Shown here piece by piece: positions 1 through 6,649 of a stretch of DNA of 8,424 bases (position 1 is the first letter of the stretch; every line of letters begins with the position of its first letter). A model generated the notes under the pieces. It had not been told where the DNA came from. It did no database searches and saw only the letters and a list, made by a program, of their open reading frames with translations. The stretch is from Candidatus Zixiibacteriota bacterium (GTDB taxonomy: Bacteria; Zixibacteria; MSB-5A5; GN15; FEB-12), in contig JAOZPL010000078.1 of NCBI GenBank assembly GCA_029932795.1, positions 1-8,424 of the forward strand, written 5' to 3'. Made by a program: the position numbers and the translations under genes.

Positions 1-1155
1 ATTACGATCCTCGGGGTCATGCTGGGAGTGGCGGTGGTCTGTTTTGTCATGTCAATGCACAACGGCTTCGAGGCGGAGATTCGCGCGCGCCTTCTGGGGA
101 CAACCTCGCACATTTCTATCTTCCCCCTGGGTGATACTTATATTGATGACTGGATGCCTGTGATCGACAGGCTGGAGAAGGCCGACGGGGTGGTGGCCGT
201 CTCGCCGTTTATATACTCCAAGGCGGCTATCCAATCTGTCTCGGCCGGGGATGGCATTATCGTGCGCGGGATCGATGCGGCGATGGAAAGCCGAACAGCC
301 AGTATCTCCGGTGACATAATCCTCGGTGAGTATACATTCGAGGCGGCCGTGATCGGCGATGACACGTTGCCGGGGATCATTCTCGGACGTGGCCTGGCGA
401 ACCGACTGGGCACATTTATCGGACAAACGGTCGTATTGTACTCTATGAGCGGGGAGGATCTCAGCAAAAACAGTCGTCCGCGGGTGAAGAAGTTCTATGT
501 CTCAGCGGTCTTCGAGACCGGCATGTACGAATTTGACGGCCAGCAGGCATACATTTCACTTACGGACGCACAAAGGCTTTTCAGGGCCGGTAACGCTGTC
601 ACCGGTATCCACCTTAAACTGGATGACATCTATGAGGCTGATGCGATGGCGCCGAAGATTGACTCGTTGCTGGGATATCGTTTCGATGTCGTTCCCTGGA
701 ATATCCTGCACAAGAACCTCTTTTCCTGGATAGCGTTTGAAAAGAAGATACTCTTTCTGGGGTTTATTCTCATCGTTATCGTAGCGGCTTTTTCAATTAT
801 CTCCACCCTGGTTATGCTGACGATGGAAAAGCGTTCTGAGATCGGGATTCTCAAGACGTTTGGTGCCACGCCGGCCTCGGTGCGTCGGATTTTCGTGTAC
901 AAGGGATTGATGATAGCTCTGGTGGGTGTGCTGGGTGGCTGGGGGCTGGCCCTCCTGGCGGCGTATATCCAGAATCGCTTTGAACTTATCTCCCTGCCAC
1001 CGGATATCTACTTCATCACATACCTGCCCATTGAAACGCATCTGGTCGATTTCACTTTGGCGGGAGTGGCAACCTTCCTCATCTGTCTTGCAGCCGCATT
1101 GTACCCGGCCAGCCGGGCGGCACGGTTGCCAGTGATAGACATACTGAGACAATGA
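1..1155 (+). CDS. lolC: LolC/LolE-family lipoprotein-releasing ABC transporter permease (5' end missing)
   Basis: This is the inner-membrane permease of a lipoprotein-sorting ABC transporter, which extracts mature lipoproteins from the inner membrane for transfer to a periplasmic carrier. The open frame runs in from position 1 (ITILGVMLGVAVV), so the ATG at 19 is probably internal; the cytoplasmic N-terminus and part of the first membrane helix are missing. What remains is the end of TM1 followed by the family motif SMHNGFEAEIR, a large periplasmic domain (about 60-740), and three C-terminal helices near 748-822, 904-969 and 1042-1110. Between the first two of these lies the FtsX-superfamily signature MEKRSEIGILKTFGA, the cytoplasmic segment that contacts the ATPase. 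The next gene, 65 bases on, encodes a LolD-type ATPase, which favours Lol over FtsX or MacB. LolC, LolE and the fused LolF type cannot be told apart with confidence here; the symbol is a family-level choice. Confidence 0.85.
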   Translation: MTILGVMLGVAVVCFVMSMHNGFEAEIRARLLGTTSHISIFPLGDTYIDDWMPVIDRLEKADGVVAVSPFIYSKAAIQSVSAGDGIIVRGIDAAMESRTASISGDIILGEYTFEAAVIGDDTLPGIILGRGLANRLGTFIGQTVVLYSMSGEDLSKNSRPRVKKFYVSAVFETGMYEFDGQQAYISLTDAQRLFRAGNAVTGIHLKLDDIYEADAMAPKIDSLLGYRFDVVPWNILHKNLFSWIAFEKKILFLGFILIVIVAAFSIISTLVMLTMEKRSEIGILKTFGATPASVRRIFVYKGLMIALVGVLGGWGLALLAAYIQNRFELISLPPDIYFITYLPIETHLVDFTLAGVATFLICLAAALYPASRAARLPVIDILRQ

Positions 1156-1186
1156 GCTCTTGAAAATGAGAGATTTGACTAAAACT

Positions 1187-1215
1187 TTGGCAAAATGTGG
1201 CGAAAACAGTATTGT
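1187..1215 (+). promoter_or_regulatory. possible weak promoter for lolD
   Basis: In the gap between the permease and lolD, TTGGCA (1187-1192) and TATTGT (1210-1215) are spaced by 17 bases, each matching the sigma-70 consensus at four to five of six positions. Transcription would start close to 1222, almost on top of the lolD start codons. This is pattern matching only; the gene may simply be read through from the permease. Confidence 0.25.
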
Positions 1216-1220
1216 AGTCT

Positions 1221-1934
1221 ATGTATATGGGATATGCTCAAAAAATAAACATAGGATGTAGCGAACCCATCCTGTCCGCCACGGACCTATATCGCGAGTT
1301 CCATACCGCCGATGGCATTCTCGGCGTGCTCAAAGGTATCTCGCTTGAAGTCAGACGGGGCCAGATGGTGACCGTCACGGGTGCCTCGGGAGTAGGGAAA
1401 TCGACTCTGTTGCATATCCTTGGCGGTCTGGACAAACCGACGCGAGGGGAAGTGAGGATCGATAACATCTCTTTTAACCGCCAATCGGAGCGGGCTCTGG
1501 CCCGTTTTCGGAATGAGAAGGTCGGTTTCATCTTTCAGTATCATTACCTTCTGGATGACTTCAGTGCCCTGGAGAATGTGATGATACCGATGCTGCTGGC
1601 CGGGCTGAATCGCTCGGAGGCGCAGCCCAGAGGGGAACTACTTCTGGAGAAGGTCGGTTTAATAGATAGGAAATCACATCGTCCGAGGGAATTATCGGGC
1701 GGTGAACAACAACGGGTGGCGGTGGCTCGCGCACTGGCCAACGATCCTCAGATCGTTCTTGCTGACGAACCTTCGGGAAACCTTGACACCAGTACGGGAC
1801 GTGCCCTTCATGACCTCCTGTTCCGTCTCAATTCCGAAAAGTCGGTCAGCTTTGTTATTGCCACCCATAATCGGGAACTGGCTGAGAATTCCGAGTGTGA
1901 GTTCAAGATGGTTGATGGCAGGTTGTCTGAATAA
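1221..1934 (+). CDS. lolD: LolD-type lipoprotein-releasing ABC transporter ATP-binding protein
   Basis: This cytoplasmic ATPase powers lipoprotein release by the adjacent permease. The 237-residue product has every ABC motif: Walker A GASGVGKST (54-62), Q-loop Q106, signature LSGGEQQ (158-164), Walker B IVLADEP (178-184), D-loop SGNLD, and the switch histidine in ATHN (H216). The stretch FIFQYHYLLDDFSALENV around the Q-loop closely resembles LolD and argues against FtsE or a generic importer ATPase. The N-terminus carries about 15 residues more than usual before the conserved start of the fold. The ATG codons at 1221 and 1227 are both possible, and neither has a recognisable Shine-Dalgarno site, so the start is uncertain. 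The gene lies 65 bases after the permease and 21 bases before mcsA, so it is probably co-transcribed with both. Confidence 0.92.
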   Translation: MYMGYAQKINIGCSEPILSATDLYREFHTADGILGVLKGISLEVRRGQMVTVTGASGVGKSTLLHILGGLDKPTRGEVRIDNISFNRQSERALARFRNEKVGFIFQYHYLLDDFSALENVMIPMLLAGLNRSEAQPRGELLLEKVGLIDRKSHRPRELSGGEQQRVAVARALANDPQIVLADEPSGNLDTSTGRALHDLLFRLNSEKSVSFVIATHNRELAENSECEFKMVDGRLSE

Positions 1935-1955
1935 TGATAAGCAGGTGGTGGTGAG

Positions 1956-2480
1956 ATGTTGTGTCAGGACTGCAAAAAGCGTGAGGCGACTGTTCATTTG
2001 ACACAGATAGTTAACAATCAGAAAGTGTCGCTGTCGCTCTGCACGGAGTGTGCTGCTGCTCGTGGTTTCCATTCGCCTCTGGATAACGTGCCCTTTCCGT
2101 TGGCCGAAATCCTCTCAGGCCTGGCCAAGACCATATCCAGCACCAGACCGGGTGAACCGTCGGAAGAGCTTATCTGCAAATCATGCGGCATGTCCTTTGA
2201 CGAGTTCACACGCCAGGGACGATTCGGCTGCGGGGAATGCTATGTTGCATTCCGTCCGAGGTTGGAAGCAATCATGAGAAAGATACATGGCGCCTCACTT
2301 CACCGCGGAAGGAATCCGGGACAGTTGACTGTATCGGACCAGGCTGTACTACCCATCAAGGAAGAAGAGCGGCTTGAAAAGGAACTGAGGAAAGCCATCG
2401 ATACTGAGGATTTTGAACGTGCTGCAGAACTTCGTGATAAGCTCAAGGTCATGCGAGATAGTGTCGCAGCGGAAGAGTAG
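1956..2480 (+). CDS. mcsA: McsA, zinc-finger/UVR activator of protein-arginine kinase
   Basis: McsA binds and activates the arginine kinase McsB and helps present substrates to ClpC. The 174-residue protein has four CxxC pairs that fit zinc binding: C3/C6, C29/C32, C74/C77 and C92/C95. It ends in a UVR motif (about 138-166, with the core DFERAAELRDKLK), a helical hairpin shared with UvrB, UvrC and the ClpC middle domain. The length and arrangement match Firmicute McsA. The purine-rich AGGTGGTG just upstream (from 1943) supports the ATG at 1956. The stop lies five bases before the GTG of mcsB, an arrangement that suggests translational coupling and balanced production. In Firmicutes ctsR normally precedes this gene; here lolD does. 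The family call is firm from motifs and context; activation of McsB is inferred from characterised homologues. Confidence 0.93.
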   Translation: MLCQDCKKREATVHLTQIVNNQKVSLSLCTECAAARGFHSPLDNVPFPLAEILSGLAKTISSTRPGEPSEELICKSCGMSFDEFTRQGRFGCGECYVAFRPRLEAIMRKIHGASLHRGRNPGQLTVSDQAVLPIKEEERLEKELRKAIDTEDFERAAELRDKLKVMRDSVAAEE

Positions 2481-2485
2481 GACAG

Positions 2486-3559
2486 GTGAACGAATTGGGT
2501 ACGATGTTTGAGGATATGGCCAAGAACCCGGCGGCATGGCTTTCCGGTCAGGGTAATGAAGCACTAGTGGTATTATCCAGCAGAGTCCGTCTGGCCCGTA
2601 ATGTCGCCGGCTGCAGGTTTCCCACTACCGCTGACAGTGATACCAGGAAACGGGTTGTCAGCTATTTTGACTCATCGCTCACCCGATCGAACCTGCTTTC
2701 GAAAGGGCAGTATCTGAAGGCGGTCGACCTCGATGACCTTGACAGGGATTTTCTTGTCGAACGACATCTGATTTCGCCGGTGTTTCTGAATGGCGGTTCG
2801 TCCAAGGCGCTGCTGATCGGTGAATCGGAGCGGTTATCGATCATGGTCAACGAAGAGGATCATATCCGCGTTCAGGCCCTTGCGGCCGGGCTTGACCCAC
2901 AGGGTGCATATGATCTGGCAGCTCAGTACGAGGCCGAGATCGGGCGTTACATAGAATTCGATTATGACCCCGATTTTGGTTATCTCACGGCCTGTCCCAC
3001 GAATGTGGGAACCGGTATGCGGGCCTCGGTTCTGATTCACCTGCCTGGGCTGGTGCTTACCCGGGATATCGACAAGGTGGTTTCCCGGATTACCAGAAAC
3101 GGACTGGTGGTGCGTGGGTTTTATGGCGAGGGTTCCGACGTACTGGGTAATCTCTTCCAGGTTTCCAACCAGTATACACTGGGTGTCTCTGAGAAGGATA
3201 TCATCGATCAGGTCGCCCAGGCGACCCAGGAGATAATCGACGGTGAGGCGTTAGCGCGGCAACGGCTGGTTGATGAAGCTCAGGATATGATTGAAGATAA
3301 GATCTGGCGTGCCTTTGGTATTTTGAAACACGCCCGCGTACTGACCTCGGATGAGGTCATGAACCTGCTGTCTGCCCTGAGGTTAGGCCACGCTATGAAA
3401 ATTATCGATTTTCTCGATATTGCTACGATCAACGAGATTCTCCTTCTGTCACAGCCGGCTCATCTGCAGAAGTATTACGGTCGTGAGATGGATCCTAACA
3501 GGAGAGATTTCGTCCGAGCTCAGATGGTTCATGAGAAACTCCGGAACACCGGAGGGTAA
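2486..3559 (+). CDS. mcsB: McsB, protein-arginine kinase
   Basis: McsB is an ATP:guanido phosphotransferase-fold kinase that phosphorylates arginine side chains of proteins and marks them for ClpCP degradation. The 357 residues match the family's usual length. Visible motifs are SSRVRLARN (31-39, nucleotide binding), the acidic pair in VNEEDH (E123/E124), the catalytic-cysteine block TACPTNVGTGMRAS (C170), and RGFYGEGSDVLGNLFQVSNQ (210-229). Near the C-terminus RDFVRA (340-345) fits the RDxxRA motif that forms the allosteric phospho-arginine pocket in Firmicute McsB. Small-molecule kinases such as creatine or arginine kinase lack this motif, and the mcsA and clpC neighbours support a protein kinase. 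The start is the GTG at 2486, five bases after the mcsA stop with AGGA just before it; the next ATG (2504) has a poorer ribosome site. No truncation or lost key residue is seen. Confidence 0.95.
   Translation: MNELGTMFEDMAKNPAAWLSGQGNEALVVLSSRVRLARNVAGCRFPTTADSDTRKRVVSYFDSSLTRSNLLSKGQYLKAVDLDDLDRDFLVERHLISPVFLNGGSSKALLIGESERLSIMVNEEDHIRVQALAAGLDPQGAYDLAAQYEAEIGRYIEFDYDPDFGYLTACPTNVGTGMRASVLIHLPGLVLTRDIDKVVSRITRNGLVVRGFYGEGSDVLGNLFQVSNQYTLGVSEKDIIDQVAQATQEIIDGEALARQRLVDEAQDMIEDKIWRAFGILKHARVLTSDEVMNLLSALRLGHAMKIIDFLDIATINEILLLSQPAHLQKYYGREMDPNRRDFVRAQMVHEKLRNTGG
3539..3554 (+). other. short GC-rich stem-loop at the 3' end of mcsB
   Basis: CTCCGG (3539-3544) and CCGGAG (3549-3554) form a perfect six-base-pair stem closed by the loop AACA, within the last codons of mcsB. 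A T-rich stretch (TTGTTTTG) follows about ten bases later, too far for a canonical terminator. It could weaken read-through or mark an mRNA processing point between mcsB and clpC, or have no function. Confidence 0.35.
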
Positions 3560-3575
3560 GGAGTTGTTTTGTCAC

Positions 3576-3604
3576 TTGCAAGAATCCAGCAGGGGGAATA
3601 TATT
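3576..3604 (+). promoter_or_regulatory. candidate sigma-70-type promoter of clpC
   Basis: TTGCAA (3576-3581) and TATATT (3599-3604) are separated by an ideal 17 bases in the 74-base gap before clpC. The -35 element lies within the perfect palindrome CTTGCAAG (3575-3582). Transcription would begin near 3611, leaving a short leader that keeps the AAGGGG ribosome site (3619-3624) nine bases before the clpC ATG. An alternative -10, TATAGT, lies at 3607-3612. No CtsR heptad repeat or CIRCE-like inverted repeat is visible. Confidence 0.5.
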
Positions 3605-3633
3605 GTTATAGTAAAGAGAAGGGGTCAGGCGCA

Positions 3634-6081
3634 ATGAATGAGATGTTTACCGAGGGTGCCAGAAAGGCTATTGAATACGCTCGTGATGAAGCCTCCCGAT
3701 TGAGACATGACTATATCGGTACTGAACATCTCCTGTTGGGTCTGATTCGGCTTGGCGAGGGCCGAGCCGTTGAAGTCATCACTAACCTCGGCATGGAGCT
3801 GGAAGATCTCAAAGCCTCGATCGAGGAAGTTGTTCAGCCCTCCGGCGGTACTATGACCATGGGACAGCTTCCCCTCACGGCACGTGCCAAGAAGACCCTC
3901 GAAGTATCCGGTCAGGAAGCACGGGCTTTGAAATCCAAAGATATTGATTCGGAGCACCTCCTGCTGGCGCTTCTCAAGGACGAAGAAGGCGTCGCTGCCC
4001 AGGTGCTTTCTACATATGAGATTGATTACAAGGAAGCCTACGAAGAACTCAGGAATATCCAGAGTGGCAAACCCTCGGCTTATAAGAAGAAGCGCAAGAA
4101 ATCAAAAACGCCTGCCCTTGACCATTTTGGCCGTGATCTGACGGAACTGGCGCGCCGTGGCAAGCTTGACCCGATTATCGGGCGTGAAAACGAGATCGAA
4201 CGTGTCTGCCAGGTTCTCTCGCGGCGCAAGAAGAACAACCCGGTTCTGATTGGCGAACCGGGAGTTGGAAAAACCGCTATTTCTGAGGGTCTGGCACAGC
4301 GCATTGTTGAGGGGAATGTCCCCCAGACGCTGGAGAACAAGCGGGTGGTTACGCTGGATATGGCGTCGCTTGTGGCCGGCACTAAGTATCGGGGGCAGTT
4401 TGAGGAACGACTCAAGGCGGTATTGAATGAGATCATCAACGCTGAAGATGTGATAATTTTCATCGACGAGCTGCATACTATCGTGGGCGCCGGGGGCGCC
4501 GAAGGATCACTGGACGCCTCAAACATTTTCAAACCTTCTCTCTCCCGGGGTGAGTTGCGTTGCATAGGCGCCACCACGCTGAACGAGTATCGCAAGTACA
4601 TCGAGAAGGATGGTGCTCTGGAGCGGCGATTCCAGACCGTGATGATTGACCCACCCTCGGAGGACGACACGGTCAAGATCCTCCGGGGCCTTCGCTCGAA
4701 GTACGAAGAGCATCATAAGCTGATTATCTCCGATGAAGCCATCGATGCCGCTGTCAGGCTGTCCAACCGGTACATTTCCGGCAAGTATCAACCGGATAAG
4801 GCGATTGACCTGATTGATGAAGCCGGCTCGCGGGCGCACCTGTCAACTTATACCCGTCCTGAAGAGTTCAGTGAACTGGAAAATAAAATAGTGGAACTGC
4901 AGCGGAAAAAGGAGCAGGCGGTCAAGAATCAGGCCTTTGAGACTGCCGCACAACTCCGGGACGATATTAAGGCTGAAAAAGAAAAGCTGGCCAACCTCCA
5001 GGATGATTGGGAGGAAGCTCGTGAAAAGGAGAAAATTACTCTGACGGCTGACGATGTCGCTATCGTGCTCTCCAAGATTACCGGCATTCCTCTGTTCCGT
5101 CTCGAGGAAAAGGAGTCGCAGCGCCTGCTTCGGATGGAGGAGGAACTCAGGAAAACCATTGTCGGCCAGGATGAAGCAATTGGGCAACTGGCCAAAGCGA
5201 TCCGTCGCGCTCGCGCCGGGCTGGGCGACCCCCGGCGGCCAATCGGTACCTTCGTCTTCCTCGGTCCGACTGGGGTTGGCAAAACAGAACTGGCGCGGTC
5301 GCTGGCAACTTTCCTCTTTGATGATGTCGAGTCTTTGATTCGGATTGATATGTCCGAATATATGGAGAAGTTTGCCGTCTCGCGTCTGATTGGAGCGCCT
5401 CCTGGCTATGTTGGCTTTGAAGAGGGTGGCCAGTTAACCGAGAAAGTACGCCGCAAGCCTTATTCGGTTGTCCTTCTGGATGAAATCGAAAAGGCACATC
5501 CAGATGTCTTCAATATCCTGCTGCAGCTCTTTGACGATGGTTGCCTGACCGACTCGTTTGGTCGTAAGGTCGATTTCAAGAATACGGTCGTAATCATGAC
5601 CTCTAATATCGGGACGAAGCAGATTGGTGAAGGCAAGACAGTGGGGTTTGACGCGGGGAAAATCGACACCTCGTATGATATGATAAAGAGAAAGATTACC
5701 GACGAAGTCAAGAAGATGTTCAATCCGGAGTTGCTTAACCGGATCGATGAATCAATTATTTTCCATAGGCTGACCAGGGATCATATCAAGGATATCATCG
5801 ATATACTGGTGATTGATACCGCCAAGCAACTGGCAGAGAAAGGTATCAGCTTCACGATGAGCAGCGGAGCTAAGGACTTTCTGGCCGATAAGGGGTATGA
5901 TCCGGCTTTTGGGGCCAGACCTCTCAAGCGGGCACTGCAGCGGTATCTTGAAGATCCATTGGCGGAGGAAATCCTTCGCGGTCAGTACGCCGGTGATTGC
6001 GAGCTTGTGATCGGGGCGGCGGAAGATAAACTTACGTTCGAATTCAACACCTCGCCTCGGAAGGAGAAGCAGGTTACCTGA
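3634..6081 (+). CDS. clpC: ClpC, AAA+ unfoldase of the ClpCP protease
   Basis: ClpC is a hexameric ATPase that unfolds proteins and threads them into ClpP. The 815 residues show the full layout: two Clp_N repeats (about 3-140); AAA+ domain 1 with Walker A GEPGVGKT (207-214), pore loop KYRG (251-254), Walker B IIFIDE (274-279) and the arginine-finger region ERRF; a coiled middle domain with a UVR motif (about 414-451); and AAA+ domain 2 with GPTGVGKT (544-551), pore loop GYVG (591-594), VVLLDE (612-617) and sensor-2 GARPLKR (760-766). VGF (670-672) sits where the ClpP-docking loop is expected. The UVR-type middle domain and mcsAB neighbours separate it from ClpA and ClpB. Glutamates E31 (IGTEH) and E107 (DSEH) align with the phospho-arginine-binding glutamates of Bacillus ClpC. 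The ATG at 3634 is nine bases after AAGGGG and is preferred over 3643. Confidence 0.97.
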   Translation: MNEMFTEGARKAIEYARDEASRLRHDYIGTEHLLLGLIRLGEGRAVEVITNLGMELEDLKASIEEVVQPSGGTMTMGQLPLTARAKKTLEVSGQEARALKSKDIDSEHLLLALLKDEEGVAAQVLSTYEIDYKEAYEELRNIQSGKPSAYKKKRKKSKTPALDHFGRDLTELARRGKLDPIIGRENEIERVCQVLSRRKKNNPVLIGEPGVGKTAISEGLAQRIVEGNVPQTLENKRVVTLDMASLVAGTKYRGQFEERLKAVLNEIINAEDVIIFIDELHTIVGAGGAEGSLDASNIFKPSLSRGELRCIGATTLNEYRKYIEKDGALERRFQTVMIDPPSEDDTVKILRGLRSKYEEHHKLIISDEAIDAAVRLSNRYISGKYQPDKAIDLIDEAGSRAHLSTYTRPEEFSELENKIVELQRKKEQAVKNQAFETAAQLRDDIKAEKEKLANLQDDWEEAREKEKITLTADDVAIVLSKITGIPLFRLEEKESQRLLRMEEELRKTIVGQDEAIGQLAKAIRRARAGLGDPRRPIGTFVFLGPTGVGKTELARSLATFLFDDVESLIRIDMSEYMEKFAVSRLIGAPPGYVGFEEGGQLTEKVRRKPYSVVLLDEIEKAHPDVFNILLQLFDDGCLTDSFGRKVDFKNTVVIMTSNIGTKQIGEGKTVGFDAGKIDTSYDMIKRKITDEVKKMFNPELLNRIDESIIFHRLTRDHIKDIIDILVIDTAKQLAEKGISFTMSSGAKDFLADKGYDPAFGARPLKRALQRYLEDPLAEEILRGQYAGDCELVIGAAEDKLTFEFNTSPRKEKQVT

Positions 6082-6109
6082 TCTGAGGGGTCAGAAGCGA
6101 GAAAACCGC

Positions 6110-6137
6110 TTGCAAATCCGGAGATAAATAGTATAAT
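6110..6137 (+). promoter_or_regulatory. candidate sigma-70-type promoter of rpmA
   Basis: TTGCAA (6110-6115) and a perfect TATAAT (6132-6137) are spaced by 16 bases in the 132-base clpC-rpmA gap. Transcription would start near 6144 and give a leader of about 70 bases. This is the best promoter match in the window and fits a highly expressed ribosomal protein gene. Confidence 0.6.
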
Positions 6138-6147
6138 CTTACCCTAA

Positions 6148-6170
6148 ACCGGCTCCTGATGATGACCGGT
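6148..6170 (+). other. small stem-loop in the rpmA leader
   Basis: ACCGG (6148-6152) can pair with CCGGT (6166-6170) across a 13-base loop, just after the predicted transcription start. It might influence rpmA expression, as ribosomal protein leaders often do, but the stem is only five pairs and it matches no leader family I recognise. Confidence 0.2.
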
Positions 6171-6213
6171 AATGTTGGAAAGAGAAGACAGTTTTTGAAA
6201 ACAGAGGTCTCTT

Positions 6214-6492
6214 ATGGCTCATAAAAAAGGTGTTGGTTCCTCCAAAAATGGCCGTGACTCGAACGGCCAGCGCCGGGGAACTAAGGTGTACGGCGGTCAG
6301 GCAGTGACGGCTGGCGCTATTATTGTCCGTCAGTGCGGCACTCCGATCAAACCGGGCTACAATGTAGGCATCGGGTCGGACTATACCCTCTTCGCCAAGA
6401 TTAACGGTGTCGTCAAGTTTGAACGGGTCGGCAAACGGGGTAAGCGGGTTTCCGTTTACACAGAGGGTGCGCCTGCCACTGCCGGCGCGTAA
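6214..6492 (+). CDS. rpmA: 50S ribosomal protein L27
   Basis: L27 is a large-subunit ribosomal protein whose N-terminal tail reaches toward the peptidyl-transferase centre. The opening MAHKKGVGSSKNGRDSN and the core VYGGQAVTAGAIIVRQ match the family closely, as does the basic end KRGKRVSVY. At 92 residues it is slightly longer than the usual 85 or so because of a low-complexity tail ending APATAGA. It begins directly with MAHKKG, without the cleaved N-terminal extension seen in Firmicutes. AGAGG (6203-6207) lies six bases before the ATG. It usually follows rplU (L21) in one operon; here clpC is upstream and no L21 gene is present, so it is probably transcribed alone from its own promoter and ends at the terminator just downstream. 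Confidence 0.98.
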   Translation: MAHKKGVGSSKNGRDSNGQRRGTKVYGGQAVTAGAIIVRQCGTPIKPGYNVGIGSDYTLFAKINGVVKFERVGKRGKRVSVYTEGAPATAGA

Positions 6493-6527
6493 GGCTGGCA
6501 ACCTTCCAGCGATTTACAACGGATATG

Positions 6528-6563
6528 AACGCTGTCGAACAAGGCTTTTCGGCAGCGTTTTTC
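6528..6563 (+). terminator. strong rho-independent terminator after rpmA
   Basis: AACGCTGTCGAA (6528-6539) pairs with TTCGGCAGCGTT (6548-6559) over 12 base pairs, including one G-U, with an eight-base loop. A run of T (6558-6562) and further T-rich sequence follow. A smaller hairpin, GCTGG (6494-6498) with CCAGC (6506-6510), sits between the rpmA stop and this stem. This separates rpmA from the protease gene transcriptionally. Confidence 0.88.
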
Positions 6564-6637
6564 TGTTTCAAGTAAGCTGACACGCTGCGATATTGGTTAC
6601 ATTAGATTGGTATTACCTGGTACAGATCATAATAACA

Positions 6638-6641
6638 AGGA
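6638..6641 (+). promoter_or_regulatory. ribosome binding site that decides the M48 protease start
   Basis: AGGA at 6638-6641 lies eight bases before the ATG at 6650, the normal distance. The same element touches the in-frame ATG at 6641, which therefore cannot use it. A TTG at 6593 also opens this frame but has no ribosome site and would put a polar stretch before the signal sequence. Confidence 0.55.
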
Positions 6642-6649
6642 TGTCAGAG

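Noticed and set aside
1221..1934. FtsE or MacB-type ATPase instead of LolD
   Set aside because: The FQYHYLLDDFSALENV segment and the LolC/E-type permease upstream fit Lol better, and there is no fused permease domain as in MacB.
3560..3633. CtsR operator or CIRCE element before clpC
   Set aside because: No tandem GGTCAAA-like heptads and no long inverted repeat are present; only the eight-base palindrome CTTGCAAG is seen.
4487..4500. Tandem GGCGCC repeats
   Set aside because: They arise from codons of the conserved GAGGAEG stretch after the ClpC Walker B motif and are not an independent repeat.
4080..4676. Long antisense open frame (198 codons) opposite clpC
   Set aside because: It lies wholly inside a certain clpC gene, its translation is rich in Ser/Arg/Pro as expected of a shadow frame, and it has no recognisable motif. 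The same applies to the other antisense frames over lolC, mcsB, clpC and the protease gene.
6607..6633. Promoter for the M48 gene (TTGGTA with CATAAT)
   Set aside because: The spacer is only 15 bases and the implied transcript start (about 6640) would remove most of the ribosome site.
6593..6649. Protease gene starting at TTG 6593 or ATG 6641
   Set aside because: Neither has a correctly spaced ribosome site. ATG 6650 has AGGA eight bases upstream and yields a normal signal-like N-terminus.
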